From assembly GCA_027475525.1 (NCBI GenBank), contig JAMWFC010000012.1, positions 33,831-97,830 of the forward strand: a DNA stretch of 64,000 nucleotides, read 5' to 3'. Below, in pieces: positions 1-9,545 of the stretch. Source of the DNA: Macrolepiota albuminosa. Lineage: Eukaryota > Basidiomycota > Agaricomycetes > Agaricales > Agaricaceae. Positions within the stretch are counted from its first letter, which is position 1. Each line of letters begins with the position of its first letter. A program made the position numbers and the translations under genes. The notes beneath the pieces were generated by a model that had not been told where the DNA came from, did not search any database, and saw only the letters and a program-made list of their open reading frames with translations.

Positions 1-77
1 CCGAGTATCCGTAGATCAAGTCCGCATCGTAAGGGCGTCGCTTTCCCGGAAAGCCCCCGATTCAGCGGAACCTGACA
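1..77 (+). repeat. Gyp-A LTR, 3' tail
   Basis: The first 77 bases match the last ~77 bases of the complete solo LTR at 52239-52953 and, inverted, 30052-30130. All end in the same gcggaacctgaca. The following bases read in frame as a Ty3 gag, so this LTR is inserted in the gag of Gyp-C. The left end lies outside the window, so the target duplication cannot be checked. Confidence 0.85.
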
Positions 78-378
78 GTTTCAGACAGAGTTCTTCCCCT
101 TGGACCCTGCTAAGGTGGCAGCCCTCACTCTCCGAGATCCTCATCGATATGGGCAGGGGAAGCGGACCCTAGATGAGTACATCGACTTCTTCAGAGCTCT
201 TGCTGAACAGGCCTGTTATCTGGATGGTCTTCAGCTCTGTCTCACCTTCCGAGATGGCCTCCTTCCCTCTCTCATGGATCGGATCGACAGCATGGCTGAG
301 GGACAACCTGATGACACAAGTATCGAGACCTGGTATCAGGTAGCACGTGATCAGTGGCAGCTCATGAAGTTACGACGT
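78..378 (+). pseudogene. gag: Gyp-C gag, N-terminal part
   Basis: An open frame through 100-378 reads as a Ty3 capsid-like segment: a Phe/Pro-rich entry, then LDEYIDFFRALAEQACYL and a following helix-rich stretch typical of the retrotransposon gag family. There is no start Met because upstream gag lies left of the Gyp-A LTR tail. The frame stops making sense at 379, where an LTR with a 5-bp target duplication (gacgt) begins. Gag resumes at 2878. ORF sequence from 379 to 717 is LTR read through and is not gag. Confidence 0.75.
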
Positions 379-795
379 TGTCACGAGCCACACCTACGCC
401 ACCCCGACCCCCCAGTAAGTCCTACCTGGAACCCCTCCTTTGGACCCAACCCCCCAGCACGTCCCCGGAGCACTTCAGAACAAGACCGACTAGATCCGAT
501 GCCACCCCGACTAAGACCGACCCGGCCCAACCTGATGCTCAACCCCCGGATAAGGCCCGAAGTCCCGCCAACGCACCACGTGCCCCAGACGCCGTCCCAA
601 ACCTTGATCGATCATGCTGGGGGCCGCCCCCACTTGACGCTGCCCTCCTGGCGCCACTCCCGAACCCGGGCAATACACCGCAACCCATCCACGCCCCCCG
701 GGACCACGCGACCGTAGAGGACTGATACCCAAACAATACACTGCACGGGATGCACCACATGGAGGGAGGGTACGGACCTTGCCCAGGTGGCCCGG

Positions 796-1834
796 TGATG
801 AGCTCCCATTATAGATGACCACGGATAGCGCCAACACAAGCACCTCACATTGGCACACTGGGACCACCAGGAGCGGCACGTCTTAGCGCTTCAGGGGCTA
901 ATTTTTGCATATTTTTATGTTAATAACTTGCAGCTGGAGCCTCTAATTACTCCAGGACCACTCTTTATGGCACCATCTATTCTTAGCACTCCTCTTGACA
1001 CCTTGCCGCACCTTGCCACTCACCCTTCAGGGCCGTACATGGACACAGACACTTGGCACCCATGATGCTCTTAGCCGGTGGCAGCAGGAATGATGAAGTA
1101 TTTTATGACAGACAGCTTGGAGTTTCACCTTAGCACCTGACGTCGCTTAGCTTCTTGCCGACTCAGACCGACAGCATGATTGTGGACCTTTTTCACCATA
1201 TAGTTTAATTCAGGGCATTTACTTACATATAAATACTTACTTTTTGTTAGTAGTACACAATCAATTTGGCAGTAGGGATTGTATCCCAACATTTTGGTCA
1301 CCCTACGCAACAGACTACCTTTTGTTGACCGTGTCGGCAAGGGGACTCTGCTTTAGTTCTCTCTCACCCTTTCTGTCTGCAATCTCTTAGTGCCTTGCAA
1401 CTACGGCAAGGCATTTGTGCTTAGATCTGCTAAGCAATCTCGTCATTTTATCATCTCTTTTAGGTGCTAACACTTAGCGCCTCTTAGTGACCCCTTTACA
1501 GTGTCTCTTAGCGCCTTTCCTTGGCGACTCTCTCTCGCGCTCCTTAGCGCCTTTCCTTGGCGACTCTCTCCCGCGCTCCTTAGCGCCTTTCCTTGGCGAC
1601 TCTTTCCCGTGCCTCTTAGCACCTTTCATTGGTGATTTTTAGCATACTCTTGCCGCATTTTTGGGCCTTACATAAGCGCCAATCTCCCCTTTTCCTTACC
1701 ACCAACCTCTTGCCTACTGTGCGTTCTCTGGGACCTGTCCAGAACTCTCTCCCATACTTAGCGTGCCCAAAAGCTATATTGACTAAGTAGCTGTACTAGT
1801 GATAGTGCACCTTAGCGCAATTTGGGCGTCATCA
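796..1834 (+). mobile_element. Gyp-B-type solo LTR (4-bp target duplication ccgg)
   Basis: Starts TGATGAGC, ends GGGCGTCATCA, 1039 bp, close to the 1043-bp LTRs of Gyp-B. The 4-bp sequence ccgg flanks both sides (792-795 and 1835-1838). The host sequence resumes on the right as the outer LTR. Internal 'ttagcgcc' words recur as in the Gyp-B LTRs. Confidence 0.85.
1507..1650 (+). repeat. 36-bp tandem repeat, about 3.6 copies, inside LTR
   Basis: The unit beginning cttagcgcctttccttggcg recurs at 1507, 1543, 1579 and 1615 with a 36-bp period. The last copy has diverged, with cg changed to ca or tg. It lies within the Gyp-B-type LTR. Confidence 0.85.
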
Positions 1835-2021
1835 CCGGAACTCACCCGGCACCTGGTACTTAACCCGCAGCTCGTAGTATATTACGGTAGTCTTGATATT
1901 GCCATAAACTCGTCTCTATACTCTCTTGTCTCTTTCGTACTTGCTTCAATCTATCTGTCTTACTCTCTCAAGTCTCTCGGCCCTCTAAAAGTCTCACTTC
2001 AATTCCAACTTAGTCTCCCGG

Positions 2022-2622
2022 TGTGATGACCACAACTCCTGCAATAGAAGTGATCTACCAACTGGGCTAAAAGGCCACAATGTCAAGCCTGGCTTGACAT
2101 GTTGCAGGCACTATTTAAGCAGTATCCAGTGTCATGATGCTGTGGGTCATGACAGTGCCCTCTCTTTAAGCATCGAGCCCTCAAGATGCCTGTGAAAGTA
2201 CCATCAGCCCCTTCTGACTGCCTGTCAGCTGCCCAACTGGGAAACACAGGGTCTGACTTGTGAAAGTACCGTCGGCCCCTTCTGACTGCCTGTCAGCTGC
2301 CCAACTGGGAAACACAAGGACTCTCAGTCTCTAGTCCAAGCTCCTGGCATTCTGCCTTGTTAAATAGTAGGCCCCCTGACCCCTGCCAGTAAGCCAATTG
2401 TTCAGAGAGACCCCAATGCAACAATTCTGGACCACCCAGAATCTGCCAACTCAGGGAGTTGAACGCTTGACCTTTTAGGCTTGACATTCTGTGATGACCA
2501 CAACTCCTGCAATAGAAGTGATCTACCAACTGGGCTAAAAGGCCACAATGTCAAGCCTGGCTTGACATGTTGCAGGCACTATTTAAGCAGTATCCAGTGT
2601 CATGATGCTGTGGGTCATGACA
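2022..2622 (-). mobile_element. Short two-LTR element (TRIM-like)
   Basis: Two apparently identical 133-bp direct repeats (2022-2154 and 2490-2622) flank a 335-bp interior without coding capacity. Read on the minus strand, each repeat starts TGTCATGACC and ends GGTCATCACA, so the ends are near-palindromic. A purine-rich tract (aaagagaggg) lies just before the downstream repeat in that orientation, as a polypurine tract would. Flanks cccgg (2017-2021) and ctcgg (2623-2627) fit a 5-bp target duplication with one change. I found no clear primer-binding site, so TRIM is the best but not the only reading. Confidence 0.6.
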
Positions 2623-2877
2623 CTCGGTTCCAGTCTCAGTCTCCCGGTCTCAGTCTCTTTCTCTGATCGCCCCTCTGCCCTAGTAAGGCTCCACCCACTC
2701 CCGCCCCTTACTCCGGACTTAGCCCGGGATCCCGCTCTACCTCTTCTTACGAACTCCGGCGCTCCGTAGCCACCCCGCGCCCTATCCAAAACTCCGGAAC
2801 TCACCCGGAGACTCTTCGTAGACTTCGAGTCCGCTTGCCCCTGGAGGCCCCCGTTGTCAGCGGAACCTGACAGACGT

Positions 2878-3309
2878 GAGCTCTACCGTGGAACCGCCCC
2901 TCGCTCCACCCCACAGGCATCTTTTTCTGCTCATCATCCCATCCAGCCCTCCCTTCCATTTCGCTCCACCCCCAGCTCAGATACCTGCGGCACGTCCTCT
3001 TCCTTTTGGAGTACCTATGGATGTTGATGCCTCTCGTCAACGTTCCTCCCTTCCCCTCCTCTGCCGTCGCTGTGGAAAGCCTGGTCACTTCGCTTGGTAT
3101 TGTCCCCAGGGGTTAGAGGTGCGCTATCTCTCAGCTTTAGAGCAGGAGGAGCTCCTTCTCCAGCTCCTTGCTGCCCAAGACGTTCGAGGAAACCCCTCCC
3201 CAGATGTACAGACTGAAGCAGAACCCTTGGAGGAGTCCTTGGGTCCTGTGGAAGCTGTAGCAGAACCATTGGATGGGTCCTTTGGTTCTGCAGGGGAGGG
3301 TTTTCAATA
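2878..3309 (+). pseudogene. gag: Gyp-C gag, C-terminal part with CCHC zinc knuckle
   Basis: The frame starting 2876 contains CRRCGKPGHFAWYC, a C-x2-C-x4-H-x4-C nucleocapsid knuckle that binds RNA during packaging, preceded by the PMDVDASR segment common in fungal gypsy gag. It ends at a TAG at 3307. Relative to the N-terminal part this frame is shifted, so a small indel lies between 2878 and about 3010. Confidence 0.75.
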
Positions 3310-3588
3310 GAGCGACGGATGAGTTGTACGCCTCTGCCGCCTGGTGCTAATCAGTTTACATGTCAATCAGTAGAGTCTTCTAATGTATCGCTCCCTGTTC
3401 CTGATTCTCTGACTGAAACTGTAAGCACCCCCTCCGATGTACAAAATACCCCCTTGGTCCAAGCCTCAGCTAAGACCTCCTCTCCTCCTTCCCCTGTCTG
3501 ACGACCACGTGTTCCAGCTTGGGAACGACACCTTCCTCGTCGCTATGTTGTTGCCTCTACTCCCTCTCCCAACTCTCTGCATCTGAAT

Positions 3589-4023
3589 GTGGAGATTGAG
3601 ACAACTGACACTCAGCAGACTCGAAGCGTCATAGCTCTCTTGGACAGTGGCGCTACTGGACTCTTCCTAGACACCCATTATGTGGAACAACACCAGCTCA
3701 CTACCCGTCCCCTCTCTCACCCTATTCCAGTCTATAACATTGACGGTACGCTCAATGAAGCTGGATCCATCCGCTCAGTGGTGGATTTAGTCCTTCATTA
3801 TCAGACTCATTCTGAGCGTGCAGTCTTTGCAGTTACCAGCCTAGGAAAGCAAGACATGATACTTGGGTTCTCCTGGCTGCGTGATCACAATCCTGAGATT
3901 GACTGGGCCAAGGGTAAGGTGAGCATGAGCCGCTGCCCTCGACGGTGTTCCACATGTGCCAAGGAAGTTAGAGAGGAGTGCAGAGAGTCAGTCCGTGAGT
4001 GTGCTGCTATCCGGGCTTGCTGA
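3589..4023 (+). pseudogene. Gyp-C aspartic protease region
   Basis: Contains LLDSGATGLFLD, the D-S/T-G active site of retropepsins, and a second conserved hydrophobic-G-x-x-W-L segment (ILGFSWLRDHNPEIDW). In frame it is preceded by a TGA at 3499-3501 and followed by a TGA at 4021-4023. Both sit where an intact element would read through, and cga-to-tga would explain the first. The enzyme would cut the Gag-Pol polyprotein. Confidence 0.8.
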
Positions 4024-4726
4024 GTTGGACACCTCCCCTTTGCAGACCTCAACCTACTGGATCCTCCTCCCTTGGCGTTCCCTTATAGAGAGGCCCTCTA
4101 TGAGGATGTTTGAGGTGTAGTGAGTGAAGCCCAGATGGAAGATGGACGCGAGGGTGAATTTGGATGCGCTCCTGACCCAGAGTCTCCAGACGAGGCTATC
4201 GAGACAGGTGATAGGATTTATGCAACTACGTTACGACCTCCACCAACTGTAGCAGAGATCAGAGCTAGCCAAACTACCTTCCAGCGGCTAGCTCAGGCAT
4301 TTGCTGCCAACTCTGCTCCTAAGTCATTCTGAGATGCGGTTCCTCATCACCTGCAAGACTTTGAGGATGTTTTCTCTAAGGCATCATTTGACTCCCTGCC
4401 AGAGTGTAAGCAGTGGGACCATGCAATTGAGCTTACACCCAATGCTGAGCCCTCTAGCTGCAAGGTCTACCCACTCTCTCCCAGAGAACAGGATGAGCTT
4501 GATGCCTTTTTGCAGGAGAATTTAGACTCTGGTTGCATCCGTCCCTCAAAGTCTCCGATGGCCTCTCCAGTCTTCTTCATTAAGAAGAAGGATGGATCTC
4601 TACGTCTGGTTCAGGACTACCGAGTCTTGAATGCGATGACTGTGAAGAATCGCTACCCCTTACCACTCATTTCAGAGCTTGTCAACAACCTCCGAGGTGC
4701 GCGCTACTTTACCAAGTTGGATGTCC

Positions 4727-5321
4727 GCTGAGGCTACAACAATGTGCGCATCAAAGAAGGAGATGAGTGGAAGGGAGCATTCCAAACAAATCGTGGACTC
4801 TTTGAACCTCTGGTAATGTTCTTTGGCCTCACTAATAGCCCTGCCACCTTCCAGACCATGATGAACGACATTTTCCAAGACCTCATAGCAGAAGGTGTTG
4901 TGTGCGTGTACCTTGACCTGCCACCTTCCAGACCATGATGAACGACATTTTCCAAGACCTCATAGCAGAAGGTGTTGTGTGCGTGTACCTTGACGATATT
5001 CTCATCTATACCAAGACTCTAGAGGAGCATCGTCAAATTACACGCATCGTACTGGAACGTCTGCTGAGGCTACAACAATGTGCGCATCAAAGAAGGAGAT
5101 GAGTGGAAGGGAGCATTCCAAACAAATCGTGGACTCTTTGAACCTCTGGTAATGTTCTTTGGCCTCACTAATAGCCCTGCCACCTTCCAGACCATGATGA
5201 ACGACATTTTCCAAGACCTCATAGCAGAAGGTGTTGTGTGCGTGTACCTTGACGATATTCTCATCTATACCAAGACTCTAGAGGAGCATCGTCAAATTAC
5301 ACGCATCGTACTGGAACGTCT
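4727..5321 (+). repeat. Compound tandem duplication in RT (77 bp and 259 bp)
   Basis: 77-bp duplication at 4840-4916/4917-4993 lies inside the first copy of a second duplication (second copy 5063-5321). The repeat distance is 336, which equals 259 plus 77. Confidence 0.9.
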
Positions 5322-5547
5322 TCACCAGCACCAGCTCTATCTTAAGCCAGAGAAGTGCGAGTTTGAGCAGACTAAGGTTGAATATCTTGGACTGATCATC
5401 TCTCATGGAATGGCTGAGATGGATCCAGTCAAGGTGGCTGGTGTAGCGGAGTGGCCGGAGCCTAAGAACAAGAAGGAGGTTCAGGCCTTCCTGGGTTTTA
5501 CCAACTTCTACCGGAGGTTTATTCAGGATTTCTCACACCATGCCCGG

Positions 5548-5701
5548 CCCCTCTTTGATCTCACCACTAAGGACACTCCTTGGCACTGGGATGCAGCACA
5601 GCAGACAGCCTTTGATGCCCTCAACCCCTCTTTGATCTCACCACTAAGGACACTCCTTGGCACTGGGATGCAGCACAGCAGACAGCCTTTGATGCCCTCA
5701 A
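5548..5701 (+). repeat. Exact 77-bp tandem duplication (RNase H side of Gyp-C)
   Basis: 5548-5624 and 5625-5701 are identical and adjacent; matching stops at both edges. It puts RT and RNase H out of frame. Confidence 0.95.
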
Positions 5702-6229
5702 ACACCTGTCCTTATATTCCCAGATAATGACTCTCCCTTCCGTGTCGAAGCTGATAGCTCGGATTTTGCTACTGGGGCCGTTCTCTCTCAACAGTCAAGG
5801 GAGGATGGTAAGTGGCATCCTGTGGCTTTCTACTCCAAGAGTCTCAATGCCGTGGAGCAAAATTATGAGATCCATGACAAGGAGATGCTAGCTATCATTC
5901 GGTCATTTGAGGAGTGGCGACATTTCCTTGAGGGTGCCAGGCATAAATTTGAGGTGTGGACTGATCACAAGAACTTAGAGTACTTTCGGATGGCCAAGAA
6001 ACTTAACCGCCAACAGGCTCGATGGTCCTTGTATCTGGCCAACTTCGACTTCTCTCTGCATCACAAACCAGGACGGAGCATGGGTAAGCCAGATGCGCTT
6101 TCTAGGCAAGCAGACCATGGTTCAGGAGCTAGTGACAATGACAATATTGTACTTCTGAAGCCAGAACTATTTGCTATCCGTGCTCTAGAAGGTGTGGTTG
6201 GCCAGGGAGAAGAAGTGAGCATCCTTTGA
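5690..6229 (+). pseudogene. Gyp-C RNase H
   Basis: Reading frame with VEADSSDFATGAVL (5740-5780), AFYSKSLNAVEQNYEIHDKE, TDHKNLEYF and KPDALSRQ, the standard Ty3 RNase H blocks that degrade the RNA strand during reverse transcription. It is broken at 6227 by TGA and out of frame with RT because of the upstream 77-bp duplication. Confidence 0.85.
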
Positions 6230-6316
6230 GACATCCGACGAGGTAACCGGGAGGGTGCTCAAGAAGATCTGGTAGCTAAGGCTGCCATGGCCTTGCATGC
6301 TTGAGAGAAAACTGGA

Positions 6317-6499
6317 GTGAAGTCTGTCCGCACCGACGAGTGGTCTCTGGAGAATGGTCTTCTCACCTTCCGGGGACACATTTATGTTCCCAACCTGCCA
6401 GACCTCCAGAGGCAGATTGTGGAGCAGCATTATGACTCTCGAGTTGCAGGACATCCTGGCAGATGGAAGACACTGGAGCTGGTCTCGCGGAATTACTGG
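6317..6499 (+). pseudogene. Gyp-C integrase, first part (zinc-binding)
   Basis: Contains the first half of the HHCC zinc finger (QHYDSRVAGHPGRWKT, then LVSRNYW) and stops exactly where a Gyp-B-type LTR is inserted at 6500. The other half continues at 7536 with WPQMSRYIGSYTSTCDLC. Confidence 0.85.
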
Positions 6500-7531
6500 T
6501 GATAGGACCCTATACAAGCTAGGTGCATCAACGGCAGGCTCGGCACCGGCTCCGGAAACCTTGCCGCACTCGTTCCGAACTTAGCGCACGCGTTCTACCT
6601 ATTTTAAGCCATTTCTGATGGCCGCGCACGGCAAGAAGCAGATCCAATCAGTGATAGCGCGCGCACGCGTTCTACCTATTTTAAGCCATTTCTGATGGCC
6701 GCGCACGGCAAGAAGCAGATCCAATCAGTGATAGCGCCGACGGCAGACAGAATGACAACTGACAGATGGCATCAGTCACTGACAACAGCGCTTAGCCAGA
6801 AGCTTGATGATCTATCAAAAACTGACGGACAGCTTGGCGTTTGACCTTGGCGTCTGACACTGCTTACCGTCTCGATTTGGCGCCCAACGTCGCTTAGGTG
6901 TTCTGACAGGCAGGAGGGTGATGGATTGATGGTTTAGCACTGCGATCTGCCGCCGGGTGGTGCCAAGGGTCCTCAAAGGACGGTAGGGATCTGAAACCGT
7001 TGGAGCTACCCCTATGAAATTTTCCAGTTTACCGCACTTTGGCGATGGTTGGTCACTGGCAACGGTGAACTCCTTGTAGTATATATATTACTTACCGACT
7101 TGTACATACACCATCAGACGAATAGACCAGAGTTTACTACTCCCCTTTCCTCAGTCTCCCTTACGCTCAAGAGCTCATTTACGCTACGGTCGGCAACGTC
7201 AAACTCATCGGCAGTTGCAGACGTTCGCCAATACTCGACATACTCGCGCCTTGCAACTACGGCAGGCACTATCGACGCTTAGACCTCGCTAAGCTTATCG
7301 GGCTCTTGCCGCTTACCTTTGCCGTGTTCACTTACCGCATTTTCCTTAGGCGCTTTACCTTAGCGCTTGACACTTGCCGACCCCGTTACCGACTTTTACC
7401 CTCTTTCACAGGCGCGTTCTCTGGGACCTGCCCGGGACTCCTCACCACACTTTTAGCGCGCCCAACGCACACTCTTGGTACGGTAACACTATAGTTACAT
7501 TTGTTGCTGACCAAAACTTTGGGCGTCATCA
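6500..7531 (+). mobile_element. Gyp-B-type solo LTR inside integrase (4-bp duplication ctgg)
   Basis: Starts TGATAGGACC and ends GGGCGTCATCA, 1032 bp including one 77-bp duplication. ctgg flanks it at 6496-6499 and 7532-7535. Removing the LTR and one ctgg rejoins the integrase zinc finger in frame, which confirms the boundaries. Confidence 0.92.
6584..6737 (+). repeat. Exact 77-bp tandem duplication (Gyp-B-type LTR)
   Basis: 6584-6660 and 6661-6737 are identical and adjacent, starting gcgcacgcgttc. Confidence 0.95.
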
Positions 7532-7535
7532 CTGG

Positions 7536-8153
7536 TGGCCTCAAATGTCACGGTATATTGGCTCTTACACCTCCACCTGTGATCTTTGCCTTCGGACTAA
7601 GCCTCGTCATCAGCCTCCTATGGGACAGCTTCATCCATTGCCTATCCCAGCTGAGCGTTGAAGTGTGGCCTCAGTAGACTTCATTGTTGAGTTACCTGAT
7701 TCTCAGGGATATGATGCAATCATGGTGGTAGTGGATCTCTGTGGCAAGCGTGCTCATTTTATTCCAACACACACTACTTGCTCAGCCATGGGTGCAGCCA
7801 ATCTGTACCGGAAGCATGTCTGGAAGCTCCATGGGTTGTCAGATGCTTATGTCTCAGACCGCGGACCTCAGTTTGTGGCAGAGTTTACTAGAGAACTGTA
7901 TTGCCTCCTCCATGTCAAACTCCACACTTCCACAGCCTACCACCCCCAATCTGATGGCCAGACTGAGTGTGTCAACCAGGAGCTAGAACAGTATCTTCGG
8001 CTCTTCTGCAATGAACGACAGGATGACTGGGATGACCTATTACCAGAGGCAGAGTTCCAGTACAACAACCGTGTACATGCTGCCACCCAGATGTCTCCTT
8101 TCCTTCTAGATACTGGTCGACATCCTCGGATGGGATTTGAGCCTCGTGGATGA
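7536..8153 (+). pseudogene. Gyp-C integrase catalytic core
   Basis: Second half of the HHCC finger (CDLCLRTK), then the DDE core: SVDFIVELPDSQGYDAI (first D), VSDRGPQF (second D) and a glutamate in DGQTECVNQELEQYL. The enzyme would join the cDNA to the chromosome. In-frame TGA codons at 7659-7661 and 8151-8153 interrupt it. Confidence 0.88.
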
Positions 8154-8192
8154 CCTTCAGAGAATGAAGCTGTCAACGAGTTCATAGATCGG

Positions 8193-8881
8193 ATGAAGGC
8201 AGCCCAGGAGGAAGCCAAGGCAGCTTTAGCTAAGGCAAAGGATGACATGGCCCGCTACTACGATGGTGGACAAACTCCAGCCCCCAAGTACAAGCCTGGA
8301 GATCGAGTCTACCTGGATGCCTCTGACATTGCTACCACCCAACCTTCTCAGAAGCTTTGTCGTCTAGGACCCTTTCCTATAGTACGGCAGGTAGGCCCAC
8401 TTGCTTATCGACTCAAGCTGCCTAGTGGAATGAGTCGACTCCATCCAGTCTTCAATGTGGTGAAGCTTTCTCCAGCCCCAGAGGATCCAATTCCAGGTCG
8501 ACATCCACAGCCACCTCCACCACCAGTTCTGGTAAACAACCAAGAAGAGTACGAAGTGGAACGGATCCTAGACAGCTGACTCTTTAGGAATAAACTTCAG
8601 TTCAAGGTCAAGTGGAAGGGCTACGGAATCGAGGACATCTTCTGGAAGCCACAAGAGAATGTCCATGCCCCTGCCTTAGTCTGGGAATTCTATCAACAGC
8701 ATTCCAATGCTTCCCAGGCAATCAGAGGCCTCTATTCTCTTTCCAAGGTAGACCAGGCCATCCAGAACTACTTCTATCCACCAATGCTTCCCAGGCAATC
8801 AGAGGCCTCTATTCTCTTTCCAAGGTAGACCAGGCCATCCAGAACTACTTCTATCCAGCACGTCGAGACGCCGCGCTCTAG
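8193..8881 (+). pseudogene. Gyp-C integrase C-terminus with chromodomain
   Basis: GPY/F-type module (RLGPFPIVRQVGPLAYRLKL, LHPVFNVVKLSPAPE) followed by a chromodomain (EYEVERIL, then FKVKWKGYG and a helix). A TGA at 8577-8579 splits the chromodomain. The last 77 bases of coding sequence are duplicated at 8704-8857. In chromoviruses this domain guides integration to histone-marked chromatin. Confidence 0.85.
8704..8857 (+). repeat. Exact 77-bp tandem duplication (end of Gyp-C pol)
   Basis: 8704-8780 and 8781-8857 are identical and adjacent, starting ccaatgcttccc. Confidence 0.95.
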
Positions 8882-8931
8882 AGGGGGGGTGATGTCAGGG
8901 GACTCCTCATTTCTTCCTTTTCTCACTCCTT

Positions 8932-9085
8932 ATCTCTTCACTCTCCTTCCATTCATTCTCTTATTTCTTCTGACATTATTTCATTTCACTGTTTCTATTC
9001 TTTCAACAATCTCTTCACTCTCCTTCCATTCATTCTCTTATTTCTTCTGACATTATTTCATTTCACTGTTTCTATTCTTTCAACA
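8932..9085 (+). repeat. Exact 77-bp tandem duplication (Gyp-C LTR)
   Basis: 8932-9008 and 9009-9085 are identical and adjacent, starting atctcttcactc. The inverted LTR copy at 21581-23793 lacks it. Confidence 0.95.
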
Positions 9086-9179
9086 TTATCTGTTAGTACT
9101 ACTCTCAGCCCTTGAGATGCTCTGGTTCTTTAGCCACCATTCAGACAAGTGTGGGCCCACTCAGCACCGCTTCCAGACC

Positions 9180-9189
9180 GCTTATATAA
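9180..9189 (+). promoter_or_regulatory. TATA-like box in Gyp-C LTR
   Basis: The sequence gcttatataag lies about 290 bp into the LTR. The inverted LTR copy preserves it (near 23574-23584). Its position is suitable for the U3 promoter that drives the genomic RNA. Confidence 0.5.
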
Positions 9190-9206
9190 GCCAGAGTTTG
9201 CCAGAG

Positions 9207-9360
9207 TTTGCCCCTTATTTGTACAAGTGTTTGTGTAGGCAATTTTTGAGTTTTTAAGGTTTTGTTGTACTGTACAGTTGTTTTTTGCCCCTTATTTGTA
9301 CAAGTGTTTGTGTAGGCAATTTTTGAGTTTTTAAGGTTTTGTTGTACTGTACAGTTGTTT
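9207..9360 (+). repeat. 77-bp tandem duplication (Gyp-C LTR)
   Basis: 9207-9283 and 9284-9360 are identical and adjacent; one extra base matches by chance at the edge. Absent from the inverted LTR copy. Confidence 0.95.
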
Positions 9361-9545
9361 TCCACACTTCAGAGGCCCCAGAAGCATCCAACCTGGCATA
9401 GGGAATCCCTAGACTTGTTCTCTTTGGATCTCCCTCTGCCAGGTGAGTAGCTACCTTGATATTGTCAGTATATATTCTAATACACTTTGGATCTCCCTCT
9501 GCCAGCTGTGTGACTGAGCCACAGCCTCTAGAGGTTGCCCTTACA

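Larger units (their letters stand above)
379..2872 (+). mobile_element. Gyp-A-like solo LTR in gag, itself carrying two insertions
   Basis: Begins TGTCACGAGCC and ends GCGGAACCTGACA. It is flanked by the direct repeat gacgt at 374-378 and 2873-2877, which fits a 5-bp gypsy target duplication. After subtracting the inner insertions (796-1834 and 2022-2622 with their duplications) the LTR is about 850 bp, compared with 715 bp for the solo LTR at 52239. It shares both ends and part of the middle with that LTR, so it is a related subfamily. Confidence 0.85.
4330..5727 (+). pseudogene. pol: Gyp-C reverse transcriptase
   Basis: RT domains in order: a substrate-clamp segment (SPVFFIKKKDGSLRLVQDYR near 4570-4630), the LDVR motif at 4720 followed by a TGA where W would be expected, the F-G-L-x-N-x-P-A-T-F motif, and catalytic YLDD followed by ILIYTK. 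The YLDD-containing segment is present three times because of a 77-bp and a 259-bp tandem duplication (4840-5321). A further 77-bp duplication at 5548 shifts the connection domain. None of these copies can make an intact enzyme as written. Confidence 0.85.
78..9545 (+). mobile_element. Gyp-C: decayed Ty3/gypsy chromovirus with nested insertions
   Basis: Ordered remains of a chromovirus: gag (78-378 and 2878-3309), protease (3589-4023), reverse transcriptase, RNase H, integrase split by an LTR, a C-terminal chromodomain, polypurine tract and 3' LTR. Its 5' LTR is outside the window. Inserted in it are a Gyp-A LTR (1-77), a Gyp-A-like LTR (379-2872, itself carrying two insertions) and a Gyp-B-type LTR (6500-7531). 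Coding is broken by several in-frame TGA codons, a frameshift in gag, six 77-bp tandem duplications and one 259-bp duplication in RT. The 3' LTR directly abuts an older Gyp-B LTR that lacks its first ~43 bases, so Gyp-C probably inserted into that LTR. Confidence 0.85.
8893..9545 (+). mobile_element. Gyp-C 3' LTR with polypurine tract
   Basis: Preceded by the purine run agagggggggtga (8880-8892). The LTR starts TGTCAGG and ends CCCTTACA. Two exact 77-bp tandem duplications (8932-9085, 9207-9360) inflate it to 653 bp, and without them it is about 499 bp. The same LTR occurs inverted at 21581-23793. Confidence 0.88.

Noticed and set aside
379..880. Pro-rich extension of gag and overlapping minus-strand ORFs
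   Set aside because: The region is LTR sequence bounded by gacgt duplications.
2191..2325. Another 77-bp-type duplication
   Set aside because: Period is 68 and copies differ at several positions, so it is an ordinary diverged repeat.
2450..2560. tRNA gene on the minus strand (A-box-like and B-box-like sequences)
   Set aside because: The box distance is too long, position 33 of the would-be anticodon loop is not T and no acceptor stem pairs. Treated as part of a repeat.
3499..8579. TGA read as an amino acid
   Set aside because: Host genes here end normally and have no internal TGA; transitions from cga or tgg in dead elements explain it.
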